DNA from: Rhodobacter sp.
Lineage (GTDB): Bacteria > Pseudomonadota > Alphaproteobacteria > Rhodobacterales > Rhodobacteraceae
Assembly (NCBI GenBank): GCA_020637515.1
Contig: JACKKG010000001.1
Location: 930,001 to 994,000, forward strand
Direction: 5' to 3'
Length of the DNA stretch: 64,000 nucleotides
Shown: piece by piece, positions 53,719 through 61,684 of the stretch
Layout of the letters: every line of letters begins with the position of its first letter
Position numbering within the stretch: the stretch's first letter is position 1
Translations under genes and position numbers: made by a program
The notes under the pieces: model-generated
Told to the model about the DNA's origin: nothing
Databases searched by the model: none
The model's input: only the letters and a program-made list of their open reading frames with translations

Positions 53719-55953
53719 TCACAGCACAAAGGTGAATTGCCCGTCCAGCGGCAGCGTGCGGGCGCGCGTTCCGGTCAGGTCGAACAGCGCGTTGGCCAGG
53801 GCTGGCGCGGCGGGCGGTGTGCCGGGTTCGCCCGCGCCGCCGATATGCGGGTTGTTCGCCAGCAGCCGCACCTCGGTCACGGGGGCGCCCGACATGCGAA
53901 TGGCGTCGTAATCGGGGAAATTCTGCTGCTGCACCATGCCGTCGGCAAAGCTGATGCGCCCGTGCACCGCAGCGGACAGGCCATAAAGCATCCCGCCCTC
54001 CATCTGCGCGGCCAGGATGCCCGGGTCCAGCGGGATGCCGACATCGGCGGCGATCCAGGCGCGGGCGATGCGGATGGCGCCGCCTTCGTCGCGCACCTCG
54101 ATCACCTGAGCGACGGGCGTGCCAAAGCTCCAGACCATCGCCACGCCGCGGCCGGTGCCCGGTGCCTTGGGCTGGTCCCAGCCGGACATGTCGCGCACGG
54201 CCTCGAGCACGCCCGCCGCGGCCGCGCTTTCGCCCTGTGCCATCGCCAGACGAAAGGCCAACGGGTCCTGACCGGCGGCGTGGGCCAGTTCGTCGATGAA
54301 GCTTTCGTGCGTGAACCCGTTGTGGCTGGCCCCGACCGAGCGCCAGAAGCCCACCGGAATGGCAAGGTCGGCCCTGTAGCCCCGGACGCGGTAGTTCGGG
54401 ATCGCATAGGGCTGATCGAAGCCGCCCTCGACGATCGCGCGGTCGGGCCCGGCCATCGGCAGCCCCATCATCCGCCCGCCCGCCTGTGCCATCAACCCGG
54501 GCGAGGCGATCCGCGCATCGAACAGCACGGCCCGCCCGCCAGACACCGCGCCCTTCATGCGCGCAATGGCGGCCGGGCGGTAAAAGTCATGCGTCACGTC
54601 CTCTTCGCGCGACCAGGTGACGTTTACGGGCGTGCCGGGCATGGCCCGCGCGACCTTGGCCGCGACCGCGGCATAGTCGGATTCGATGCGCCGCCCGAAC
54701 CCGCCGCCCAGAAAGGTTGTGTGCACGACCACATTGCCGGGGTCGATGCCGGCGGCCTCGGCGGCGGCGCGGGCCTGGATGAACGGCCCCTGGTTGGGCG
54801 ACCACAGCTCCAGCGTCTCGCCGTCGAACAGCGCGGTGGCGTTCATCGGCTCCATCGTGGTGTGGGCCAGATAGGGCAGGCGGTATTCGGCTTCGATCAT
54901 GGTGCCGCCGGTGTCGCTGTCGGCATCGCCATCGTCGCGCATGGTGGAATCGGGGCTGTCATCAAAGGCCGCCAGCAGGCGCTCGGTGATGCCGGCGTCG
55001 TCGGCCGGATAGGGCGCGGGACCCCAGTCGCAGGTCACCGCCTGCGCGCCCTGGATCGCCGTCCAGGTGTTGCGCGCGACCACCGCGACGCCGTCGCCGA
55101 TATCGATCACCCGTTCCACCCCGGGGATCGCCAGGGCGGGCGCCGGGTCGAACGCTTGCATGGTGCCCCCCAGCCGCGGAGAGCGTTTGACCGAGGCGAA
55201 TTTCATCCCCGGCAGGCGCGTGTCGATGCCGAAAGCGGCGGTTCCGTTCACCTTTGCAGGGATGTCCGGCCGCGGCAGGGCGGTGCCCAGCAGCCGCCAG
55301 TCCGATGCCGGGCGCGGCTCGGCCTGGACCGGGGTCATCTGCGCGGCGTCGGCGGCCAGTTCGGCATAGGTCAGGCGGGTGCCGTCGGCGCCCAGGACCG
55401 CGCCCCCCTCGGTCGAGAGGGTCGCGACCGCGACACCCAGGCGCCGGGCGGCGGCGGCCTTCAGCGTCTCGCGCGCGCTGGCCCCGGCCAGGCGCAGGCG
55501 GACGAACCCGTCGCGGATGCTGGTCGAACCGCCGGTGAGTTGCAGCTTCAGGGGTCGTGCGACCACACCGATCGATTCCGCCAGAGTGCGTTGCCATTCG
55601 GGCCGCGCATAGTCGGGGCCCGGCAGCGCGCCTTCCAGGAGCGCGCCGTTGTAATACGCGCCCGAGGCCGGACCATGCAGCAACCGGACGCTGGACCAGT
55701 CCAGGTTCAGTTCTTCGGCCAGGCAGGCGGCGAGGGTGGTCTGTGCGCCCTGGCCCATCTCGGCCCGGCCGGTGACGATGGTCACCCCGTCGGCGTCGAT
55801 GATGAGGAACGGGTTCAACGCGGTGCCCGTTTCCGGGTGCAGCGGGTTCGGAACCCCCTTTTTCACCTGATAGACGCCAAAGGCGACGCCCCCCGCGATT
55901 GCAACCGAGCCCACCAGAAGCGTGCGGCGCGTGATCTTTCCCAGCCGGCTCAT
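53719..55953 (-). CDS. Molybdenum hydroxylase large subunit (IorB/CoxL-like, xanthine oxidase family)
   Basis: Molybdopterin-binding subunit of an isoquinoline 1-oxidoreductase-like enzyme that hydroxylates a carbon with water. The 744-residue product starts with a Tat-like signal ([17 protein letters not shown]), and contains [69 protein letters not shown] and the final [19 protein letters not shown] with the conserved catalytic Glu. There is no FAD subunit, as in IorAB enzymes, which pass electrons to cytochromes; no cytochrome or XdhC-type chaperone gene is seen here. The ATG at 55953 overlaps the small subunit stop by 4 bp. Confidence 0.9.
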   Translation of the reverse strand: MSRLGKITRRTLLVGSVAIAGGVAFGVYQVKKGVPNPLHPETGTALNPFLIIDADGVTIVTGRAEMGQGAQTTLAACLAEELNLDWSSVRLLHGPASGAYYNGALLEGALPGPDYARPEWQRTLAESIGVVARPLKLQLTGGSTSIRDGFVRLRLAGASARETLKAAAARRLGVAVATLSTEGGAVLGADGTRLTYAELAADAAQMTPVQAEPRPASDWRLLGTALPRPDIPAKVNGTAAFGIDTRLPGMKFASVKRSPRLGGTMQAFDPAPALAIPGVERVIDIGDGVAVVARNTWTAIQGAQAVTCDWGPAPYPADDAGITERLLAAFDDSPDSTMRDDGDADSDTGGTMIEAEYRLPYLAHTTMEPMNATALFDGETLELWSPNQGPFIQARAAAEAAGIDPGNVVVHTTFLGGGFGRRIESDYAAVAAKVARAMPGTPVNVTWSREEDVTHDFYRPAAIARMKGAVSGGRAVLFDARIASPGLMAQAGGRMMGLPMAGPDRAIVEGGFDQPYAIPNYRVRGYRADLAIPVGFWRSVGASHNGFTHESFIDELAHAAGQDPLAFRLAMAQGESAAAAGVLEAVRDMSGWDQPKAPGTGRGVAMVWSFGTPVAQVIEVRDEGGAIRIARAWIAADVGIPLDPGILAAQMEGGMLYGLSAAVHGRISFADGMVQQQNFPDYDAIRMSGAPVTEVRLLANNPHIGGAGEPGTPPAAPALANALFDLTGTRARTLPLDGQFTFVL

Positions 55954-56405
55954 TGCGTGCCCTCCCGCAGGGTTGCCGCGGCGTCGTGGATCGCGGCGCG
56001 GATGCGCGAATAGGTGCCGCAGCGGCACAGGTTCCCGGCCATCGCGGTGTCGATGTCGTCATCCGTGGGGTCGGGATTTTCCGCCAGCAGCGCCGCCGCC
56101 TGCATGATCTGGCCCGACTGGCAATAGCCGCATTGCGGCACCTGGTGGCGCACCCAGGCCTCTTGCAGGGCATGTGGGGCCAGCCCCTCGATGGTGGTGA
56201 CATCGCCCCAGACATCCGCCAGCGCGACCTGGCACGATCGCACCGCCTCGCCGTCGATATGCACCGTGCAGGCGCCACAGGCGGCGACACCGCAGCCGAA
56301 TTTGGTGCCCGTCATGCCCAGTTCGTCGCGCAGCACCCACAGCAGGGGCGTGTCGTCGGGGGCGTCGATGTCGTGGGGTTGGCCGTTGATCGTCAGGCGG
56401 GTCAT
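55950..56405 (-). CDS. Molybdenum hydroxylase 2Fe-2S small subunit (IorA/CoxS-like)
   Basis: A 151-residue iron-sulfur subunit with two 2Fe-2S clusters: the plant-type [16 protein letters not shown] plus a fourth Cys in AVRSCQVA, and the helical-domain [23 protein letters not shown]. It pairs with the large subunit downstream (ATGA overlap). The ATG at 56405 has GGAGG eight bases upstream and is preferred to one at 56435. Transcription starts in the tandem operator region shared with the divergent TetR gene. Confidence 0.93.
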   Translation of the reverse strand: MTRLTINGQPHDIDAPDDTPLLWVLRDELGMTGTKFGCGVAACGACTVHIDGEAVRSCQVALADVWGDVTTIEGLAPHALQEAWVRHQVPQCGYCQSGQIMQAAALLAENPDPTDDDIDTAMAGNLCRCGTYSRIRAAIHDAAATLREGTQ

Positions 56406-56429
56406 GGAATCCTCCGGCGAATCGCTTTC

Positions 56430-56487
56430 TGACAAAATGGACCAGAATTGTCATCGTGTAAATTGACAAAATGGACCCAAACTGTCA
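56430..56487. promoter_or_regulatory. Tandem 24-bp operators controlling the molybdenum hydroxylase / TetR promoter
   Basis: Operator 1 at 56430-56453 has perfect arms TGACAA / TTGTCA around 12 bp; operator 2 at 56464-56487 has TGACA / TGTCA arms. Their left halves are identical over 14 bp (TGACAAAATGGACC) and the period is 34 bp. Operator 2 contains a TTGACA -35-like hexamer (56463-56468) and covers the most upstream TetR ATG (56471). Confidence 0.7.
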
Positions 56488-56497
56488 GAACGCTTGC

Positions 56498-57088
56498 ATG
56501 AACACGCAGCCCCTGCCCGACACCGACCCTCGCCGTGCCGCGATCCTTTCGGCGGCCAGCGCGGTGTTCGCACGCTACGGCTTCCGGCGCTCTGCGATGG
56601 AGGACATCGCCGCACAGGCCGGTCTCTCGCGCGGGGCGCTTTATCTGCACTATCGCAACAAGCAGGATATCTTCCGATCGATCGTGCAGGCCTATTTCGA
56701 TCTGGCCGAGACGCGGATGCGCGCGGCCCTGGCCGCCGGAACCGACCCGGTGGCCACGCTCCAGGCGGCATTCGAGGCCAAGATCGGGCCTGAGATGGCG
56801 CCGCTCTTCGAATCGCCGCATGGCGCCGAGTTGCTGGATGCGAATTTCGCCACCGCCGCCGATATCGTCGCCCGGGGCGAGGCCCGCCTGACCGCCCTGC
56901 TGGCCGATTGGCTGGCCGCGCAACGGGACGCGGGCGGCGCCGTGTTCGATGGTGACGCCCAGTCGCTGGCCGCCACCATCATTGCGGCGCTGGGCGGCGT
57001 GAAGCACACCGGCGGCCGCTATGCCGCGATCCGCGCCGATATGGCGCGGCTCGCGCAGATCCTCGGGCGGGGGCTCAGCCCCTCATAG
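56498..57088 (+). CDS. TetR-family transcriptional regulator
   Basis: A 196-residue regulator with the helix-turn-helix at about 12-57 ([20 protein letters not shown], then [20 protein letters not shown]) and a helical ligand domain. ATG at 56498 is preferred since the alternative at 56471 lies inside an operator; neither has a clear ribosome-binding site, so a leaderless mRNA is possible. It is divergent from the molybdenum hydroxylase small subunit and likely represses both. Its end overlaps the converging kynA by 6 bp. Confidence 0.9.
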   Translation: MNTQPLPDTDPRRAAILSAASAVFARYGFRRSAMEDIAAQAGLSRGALYLHYRNKQDIFRSIVQAYFDLAETRMRAALAAGTDPVATLQAAFEAKIGPEMAPLFESPHGAELLDANFATAADIVARGEARLTALLADWLAAQRDAGGAVFDGDAQSLAATIIAALGGVKHTGGRYAAIRADMARLAQILGRGLSPS

Positions 57089-57919
57089 GGCAGTGCGCAG
57101 GTGCCAGAGTTCGGGGAACAGTTCGACCTCGAGCATCCGCCGCAGATACTGCACCCCTGACGTGCCCCCGGTGCCCCGCTTGAAGCCGATGATGCGTTCC
57201 ACCGTGGTGACGTGGTTGAAACGCCAGCGGCGGAAGTAATCCTCGAAATCCACCAACTTCTCGGCCAGTTCGTAAAGCTCCCAGTGGTTTTCCGGATCGG
57301 CATAGACCGCGCGCCACGCGGCCTCGACCGCGTCATGGGCCTGCCAGGGCTGGCGCAGGTCGCGTTCCAGAACCTCGGTGGGAATGGCGAACCCGGCCCC
57401 GGCCAGTTGCCGGATCGCCACGTCATAGAGCGAGGGCTGCGACAGTTCGGCCTCGAGCGCGGCGGTCAGGTCCTCGCGGTGGGCGTGCGGGCGCAACATA
57501 GCGGTGTTGCGGTTGCCGACGGCGTATTCGATCATCCGGTATTGCCACGACTGAAACCCCGACGACTGACCCAATTCCTGCCGGAAGCGGGTGTATTCGC
57601 TGGGGGTCATGGTGCGCAGCACGTCCCAGGCGCCGTTCAATTGCTCGAAGATGCGCGCGACACGGCTCAGCATCTTGAAAGCCGGCCGCGCGGCCCCCCG
57701 AGCCAGCTGGTCGCGGGCGGCGCCGATCTCGTGCAACGCCAGCCGCATCCACAACTCGCTGGTCTGGTGCTGGATGATGAACAGCATCTCGTCATGCGCC
57801 GAGGTGCGCAGCTTCTGCGCCGACAGGATCGCGTCGAGCGACAGGTAATCGGTATAGGACATGCGGCCGTCAAAAGCCATTTGCGCGCCGTCGCGCGCGG
57901 GGTCGTAAGCGTTGGACAT
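57083..57919 (-). CDS. kynA: Tryptophan 2,3-dioxygenase
   Basis: Heme enzyme opening the indole ring of tryptophan to N-formylkynurenine. The 278-residue product shows [53 protein letters not shown] and the proximal heme His in [16 protein letters not shown], with [14 protein letters not shown] near the end. The ATG at 57919 is chosen. It lies downstream of kynU on the same strand, separated by 207 bp that contain hairpin repeat E, so it may have its own promoter. Confidence 0.96.
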   Translation of the reverse strand: MSNAYDPARDGAQMAFDGRMSYTDYLSLDAILSAQKLRTSAHDEMLFIIQHQTSELWMRLALHEIGAARDQLARGAARPAFKMLSRVARIFEQLNGAWDVLRTMTPSEYTRFRQELGQSSGFQSWQYRMIEYAVGNRNTAMLRPHAHREDLTAALEAELSQPSLYDVAIRQLAGAGFAIPTEVLERDLRQPWQAHDAVEAAWRAVYADPENHWELYELAEKLVDFEDYFRRWRFNHVTTVERIIGFKRGTGGTSGVQYLRRMLEVELFPELWHLRTAL

Positions 57920-58053
57920 TGTCGTCTCCTGAATGCGGTAAAAGAGGGTCGCGGGCTCAGCCCACGGACCGCGCATTCAGTTTCCCGACCATCGCCATGC
58001 GCTTCCACAGAGCGATCCAACCCGCCGGCCGGCACAGCGGCGGCAAGGGGTTT

Positions 58054-58111
58054 CCAAAGGGGCCCACAGGCCCCTTTGGCGAGGGGGTTCGGGGGGCGAG
58101 CAGCCCCCCGA
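58054..58111 (-). repeat. Two-hairpin element, copy E of the repeat family (without the conserved core)
   Basis: Between kynU and kynA, beginning 16 nt after the kynU stop on the minus strand: hairpin TCGGGGGGC (loop TGCTC) GCCCCCCGA at 58111-58089, then CCAAAGGGGCC (loop TGTG) GGCCCCTTTGG at 58079-58054, an 11-bp perfect stem. The pair of hairpins has the layout of copies B and D, but the GAGGATATTTCC core is missing. Confidence 0.75.
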
Positions 58112-58126
58112 TGTCCCCGCGAAGCC

Positions 58127-59323
58127 TCATGTCACCGCCGCCCGGATCTTGAATTCCGGCCGGTCCCAGGCGTCGCCTGCCATGATCTCGGCCAGGATTT
58201 CAACCGCGCGGCGCACCTCGTCCAGACCGATGAACAGCGGCGTGAAGCCGAACCGCAGCGTGTCTGGCGCCCGGAAATCGCCGATCACGCCGCGCGCGAT
58301 CAGCGCCTGCATGATCGCATAACCCTCGGGGTGGCGGAAACTGACCTGACTGCCACGGCGCGCCGGGTCGCGCGGGGTGGACAGGGTCAGGGTCGGGCAG
58401 GCGGCCTCGACCCCGGCGATGAACGCCTCTGTCAGTTCCAGCGACCGCGCGCGCAGATCGGCGATCTCGACCCCGTCCCAGACATCCAGCGCCGCGTCCA
58501 GCGCCGCCAGTTGCAGCACCGGCGGCGTGCCCACGCGCATCCGCTCGATTCCGCGGCCCGGGCGGTAGTCCAGGTCAAAGGCGAAGGGCGCCTCGTGCCC
58601 CAGCCAGCCGGACAGCGCCGGGCGCGCGACCTCGGCATGGCGCGGCGCGACATAGATGAAGGCCGGTCCACCGGGGCCCGAATTGAGGTATTTATAGGTG
58701 CAGCCAACGGCAAAATCGGCGCCGCCCGGCCCGACCTGAACATCCGTGGCCCCCGCCGAATGCGCCAGGTCCCAGACCGCCAGCGCGCCCACCTCATGGG
58801 CCTTTGCGGTCAGCGCCGGCATGTCATGGCGGCGGCCCGTGCGATAATCCACTTCGGTCAGCATCAGGACGGCGACGGTGTCGTCGAGGGCCGCCTCGAC
58901 CGCTTCGGGCGCCACGGTTTTCAGCGTGTAGCCCTGGCCCAGGGTGCGGCACAAACCTTCGGCCATATAAAGATCCGACGGAAAGTTGCCCGTATCGGAC
59001 AGGATCACCGTCTTGCCCGGCCGCATCTGCAACGACGACGCCAACGCCTGGTAGACCTTGATCGACAGCGTGTCGCCCATCACCACATGCCCGGGTTCGG
59101 CGCCGATCAGGCGGGCGATACGGTCGCCGATCCGGGTGGGCAGGGCCATCCAGCCGGCCTTGTTCCAGCCGGTGATCAGAAGCTTGCCCCATTCGTCGCT
59201 GATCGCCTGCCCGACGCGCGCGGCGACGTTGCGCGGCAGCGGTCCCAGCGAGTTCCCGTCAAGGTAGATGACCCCCTCGGGCAGATCGAACTGGGCGCGG
59301 GTTCGGGCGAAATCGGTGGGCAT
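58127..59323 (-). CDS. kynU: Kynureninase
   Basis: PLP enzyme splitting kynurenine to anthranilate and alanine. The 398-residue product has the PLP lysine in FAVGCTYKYLNSGPGGPAF, the Asp/His region VWDLAHSAGATDV and the N-terminal YLDGNSLGPLPRNVA. The conserved GWLGHEAPFAFD segment is also present. No kynurenine formamidase (kynB) is in the window, so the middle step must be encoded elsewhere. A hairpin repeat separates it from kynA. Confidence 0.96.
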   Translation of the reverse strand: MPTDFARTRAQFDLPEGVIYLDGNSLGPLPRNVAARVGQAISDEWGKLLITGWNKAGWMALPTRIGDRIARLIGAEPGHVVMGDTLSIKVYQALASSLQMRPGKTVILSDTGNFPSDLYMAEGLCRTLGQGYTLKTVAPEAVEAALDDTVAVLMLTEVDYRTGRRHDMPALTAKAHEVGALAVWDLAHSAGATDVQVGPGGADFAVGCTYKYLNSGPGGPAFIYVAPRHAEVARPALSGWLGHEAPFAFDLDYRPGRGIERMRVGTPPVLQLAALDAALDVWDGVEIADLRARSLELTEAFIAGVEAACPTLTLSTPRDPARRGSQVSFRHPEGYAIMQALIARGVIGDFRAPDTLRFGFTPLFIGLDEVRRAVEILAEIMAGDAWDRPEFKIRAAVT

Positions 59324-59398
59324 GAAACCTCCTGGACGGGTAGCCGGAGGCTATCCCTGACGCCCCAATGCTTCAAGCTTAAAGTGGATCAACGACCA

Positions 59399-59432
59399 AG
59401 GGGCGGGAACCCCTGGAGTGGTCCCCGCCCCT
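59399..59432. terminator. GC hairpin downstream of the 45-residue small protein gene
   Basis: Perfect 9-bp arms AGGGGCGGG (59399-59407) and CCCGCCCCT (59424-59432) with a 16-nt loop, 36 nt past the small-protein stop on the minus strand. There is no U tract, so termination by it is uncertain. Confidence 0.45.
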
Positions 59433-59467
59433 GACCGTGTCACGCAGCCCGTGCCCGAAGGCCCGTA

Positions 59468-59605
59468 TCAGGCGGCGCGCTTTTGCACCGGGCGCCCGGC
59501 ATAGGTCGTTTCACCGACCTTGACCACCACCAACCCCGAGGCGGTGGTCCGCACGAATTCGCCCTGAATGCTGAGGTAGCGGCCGATCATGATGGTTTTC
59601 AGCAT
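59468..59605 (-). CDS. Small conserved-looking protein, 45 residues, unknown function
   Basis: The product starts MLKTIMIGRYLSIQGEF and ends GRPVQKRAA: a short beta-rich protein (QGEFVRT, GLVVVKVGETTYAGRPV) with a basic end. RBS GAGGGAAAG precedes the ATG. Upstream is a plausible promoter, TTGATC (59693-59688), 18-bp spacer, CATAAC (59669-59664), overlapped by a palindrome. Similar short proteins occur in Rhodobacterales as far as I recall, but I know no function. Too short for standard open-frame thresholds. Confidence 0.65.
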   Translation of the reverse strand: MLKTIMIGRYLSIQGEFVRTTASGLVVVKVGETTYAGRPVQKRAA

Positions 59606-59663
59606 GGTCTTTCCCTCGTTTCCCATGCCCCATTTGTGCCACATTTCACCCGGTTTCGCCAGA

Positions 59664-59702
59664 GTTATGTCGCATTTTATCGTTCAGGATCAAGAACTTG
59701 AT
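59664..59702 (-). promoter_or_regulatory. Promoter and operator of the 45-residue gene
   Basis: The -35 TTGATC and -10 CATAAC hexamers are spaced by 18 bp. The -35 is covered by the perfect palindrome ATCAAG-AA-CTTGAT part reading ATCAAGAACTTGAT (59689-59702). This fits repression by an unknown factor. Confidence 0.45.
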
Positions 59703-59760
59703 TGTTCCACTGTCACCAGTTTGGAAACCCATTCCCGGCCGCGGGGCGATTGTCCGCGCC

Positions 59761-60159
59761 CTACAGCCAATCGCGCAGGATCGGGATCAGCGGAAGGTCC
59801 GCGGGCGGCATCGGATACTGCGTCAACTGGCGTGCATGGACCCATTGCAGTTGTTGACCTTCGCGCGGCGTGACGATTCCCTCCCATCGCCGGCAGGCGA
59901 ACAACGGCATCAGCAAGTGGAAATCCGGGTATCCGTGGCTGGCAAAGGTCAGCGGCGCCAGGCAGGATTGCCAGGTCTCGATCCCCAGTTCCTCGTGCAG
60001 TTCGCGGATCAGCGCGATTTCCGGCGACTCGCCGGGTTCGACCTTGCCGCCGGGAAACTCCCACAAGCCGGCCAGCGACTTGCCCGGCGGGCGTTGGGCC
60101 AGCAACACACGGCCGTCGGCGTCGATCAGCGCGACGGCAGAGACGAGAACCAGTTTCAT
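59761..60159 (-). CDS. mutT: 8-oxo-dGTP diphosphatase (MutT/Nudix)
   Basis: Hydrolyses oxidised purine nucleotides. The 132-residue product contains the Nudix box GGKVEPGESPEIALIRELHEELGI (GX5EX7REX2EEXG in order) at about 39-60 and the N-terminal VSAVALIDADGRVLLAQRPPGK typical of MutT. It is last in the parvulin-argJ-mutT run; a GC hairpin lies between argJ and it. The ATG at 60159 was chosen. Confidence 0.93.
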   Translation of the reverse strand: MKLVLVSAVALIDADGRVLLAQRPPGKSLAGLWEFPGGKVEPGESPEIALIRELHEELGIETWQSCLAPLTFASHGYPDFHLLMPLFACRRWEGIVTPREGQQLQWVHARQLTQYPMPPADLPLIPILRDWL

Positions 60160-60231
60160 GGGCAGGGCTCCGGTTGAGAGGCCGGGCGGGACCACCCCCA
60201 GCCCCCCGGGCGTCTTTCAGGCAACAGGGTG

Positions 60232-60256
60232 GGCCCGCGGCCAGGGGCTGCGGGCC
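60232..60256 (-). terminator. GC hairpin between argJ and mutT
   Basis: 7-bp stem GGCCCGC / GCGGGCC (60232-60238 and 60250-60256) with an 11-nt loop, 8 nt after the argJ stop. It has the same stem as the hairpin at 61627-61657 and no U tract. Confidence 0.5.
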
Positions 60257-60263
60257 ACGGCCC

Positions 60264-61604
60264 TCACGAGCGGTAGTCGGCGTTGATGTCGATATAGCGA
60301 TGCGTCAGGTCGCAGGTCCAGACCGTGGCCTTGCCCTTGCCGATGCCCAGATCGACGCCGATTTCCAGTTCCTGGTTCTTCATGTAGCCCGCGCCGTCGG
60401 CTTCCTCGTAGCCCGGATCCACCAACCCCCCCGAGGCGACGGTGAACGGCCCAAAGGTGATGCCCAGCCGGTCGCGGTCGGCGGCGGCGCCCGATTTCCC
60501 CACGGCGGCGACGATGCGGCCCCAGTTCGGATCCTCGCCGGCGATGGCGGTCTTGACCAGGGGCGAATTGGCGATGCTGAGGGCTGCGCGTTTCGCATCG
60601 GCGTTGTCGGCGGCGCCGGTGACGGTGATGCCGACGAATTTGGTCGCGCCCTCGCCATCGCGCACGACCTGATGCGCGAGGTTCAGCATGACATCCGACA
60701 GCGCGCGTTCAAAGGCCTTGGCCTCGGCCGAGCGCATGTTGCCCAACGCCGGGCCCTGGCCGGTGGCGGCGACAAGCAGCGTGTCCGAGGTCGAGGTGTC
60801 GCTGTCCACGGTGATGCAGTTGAACGAGGTGTCGGTCAGGCGGCTGACGATGGATTGCAGCGCCTTGCGCGAAATGGCGACGTCGGTGAAGATATAGACC
60901 AGCATCGTCGCCATGTCGGGCGCGATCATGCCCGAACCCTTGGCGATCCCGGCGATGCGGGCGGTCTGGCCGGCGATCTCGACCTCGGCCATGGCGCCCT
61001 TGGGGTAGGTATCGGTGGTCATGATCGCCCGCGCCGCGTCGGCGATGCCCTGTGGCGACAATCCGGCGACCAGCCCGTCCAGCGCGCTCTCGATCCGTTC
61101 GTGGGGCAGGGGTTCGCCGATCACCCCGGTCGAAGAGGTGAAGACGCGGCTTTCCGGCACGCCCAGCCTGGACGCCACCGCCGCCGAAAGCGCGTGAACC
61201 GAGGTCCAGCCGCGTGCGCCGGTAAAGGCGTTCGAATTGCCCGAGTTCACCAGGATGGCGGCGCCCTGATCGGCGCCGTCGTTCAGCCCGATCTTGGCCT
61301 GGCAATCCAGCACGGCGGCCGAGCGCGTGGCCGAGCGCGTGAAGGTGCCCGCAACGACCGATCCGGGGGCCAGGCGGGCCAGCATCACGTCGGTGCGGTT
61401 CTTGTAGCGCACGCCGGCCTGGGTGGTGGCGAACTCGACGCCCGCGATCTGCGGCAGAAGCGGGAAACCGTCCTTGGGCGCCAGCGGCGAAACGACCGTC
61501 ACCTTGGTCGCGGGGACGGCCTGCGGCGCGGCCGCCAACTGCATTTCCAGGGCCTTGGCCCGGGCTTTCCACTTTTTGGCTTTCGCCTTGTATTTCTTGG
61601 CCAT
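60264..61604 (-). CDS. argJ: Glutamate N-acetyltransferase / amino-acid N-acetyltransferase
   Basis: Bifunctional enzyme recycling the acetyl group in arginine synthesis; it self-cleaves into alpha and beta chains. The 446-residue product has the cleavage region AKGSGMIAPDMATMLVYIFTD with the nucleophilic Thr in MATML, and VNSGNSNAFTGARG and AGEDPNWGRIVAAVG. Unusually it has a Lys/Ala-rich extension of about 34 residues (MAKKYKAKAKKWKARAKAL) before the normal start. AAGGAG upstream of this ATG supports the extension as real. Confidence 0.93.
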   Translation of the reverse strand: MAKKYKAKAKKWKARAKALEMQLAAAPQAVPATKVTVVSPLAPKDGFPLLPQIAGVEFATTQAGVRYKNRTDVMLARLAPGSVVAGTFTRSATRSAAVLDCQAKIGLNDGADQGAAILVNSGNSNAFTGARGWTSVHALSAAVASRLGVPESRVFTSSTGVIGEPLPHERIESALDGLVAGLSPQGIADAARAIMTTDTYPKGAMAEVEIAGQTARIAGIAKGSGMIAPDMATMLVYIFTDVAISRKALQSIVSRLTDTSFNCITVDSDTSTSDTLLVAATGQGPALGNMRSAEAKAFERALSDVMLNLAHQVVRDGEGATKFVGITVTGAADNADAKRAALSIANSPLVKTAIAGEDPNWGRIVAAVGKSGAAADRDRLGITFGPFTVASGGLVDPGYEEADGAGYMKNQELEIGVDLGIGKGKATVWTCDLTHRYIDINADYRS

Positions 61605-61626
61605 GGCCAGGCTCCTTGAACGGGAT

Positions 61627-61657
61627 CGGCCCGCGCCCCGGGGTGGGGTGCGGGCCG
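61627..61657 (-). terminator. GC hairpin between the parvulin gene and argJ
   Basis: 8-bp stem CGGCCCGC / GCGGGCCG with a 15-nt GC-rich loop, 28 nt after the parvulin stop and about 23 bp before the argJ ATG. No U tract. Same core stem as at 60232-60256. Confidence 0.5.
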
Positions 61658-61684
61658 GTTGGCATCACGATACGCGGCGCCGCG

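Noticed and set aside
53716..56013. 765-codon plus-strand open frame opposite the molybdenum hydroxylase
   Set aside because: Antisense shadow; the minus strand has coherent domains, signal peptide and coupled starts.
57212..59434. 740-codon plus-strand open frame across kynA and kynU
   Set aside because: Antisense shadow of two well-known enzymes.
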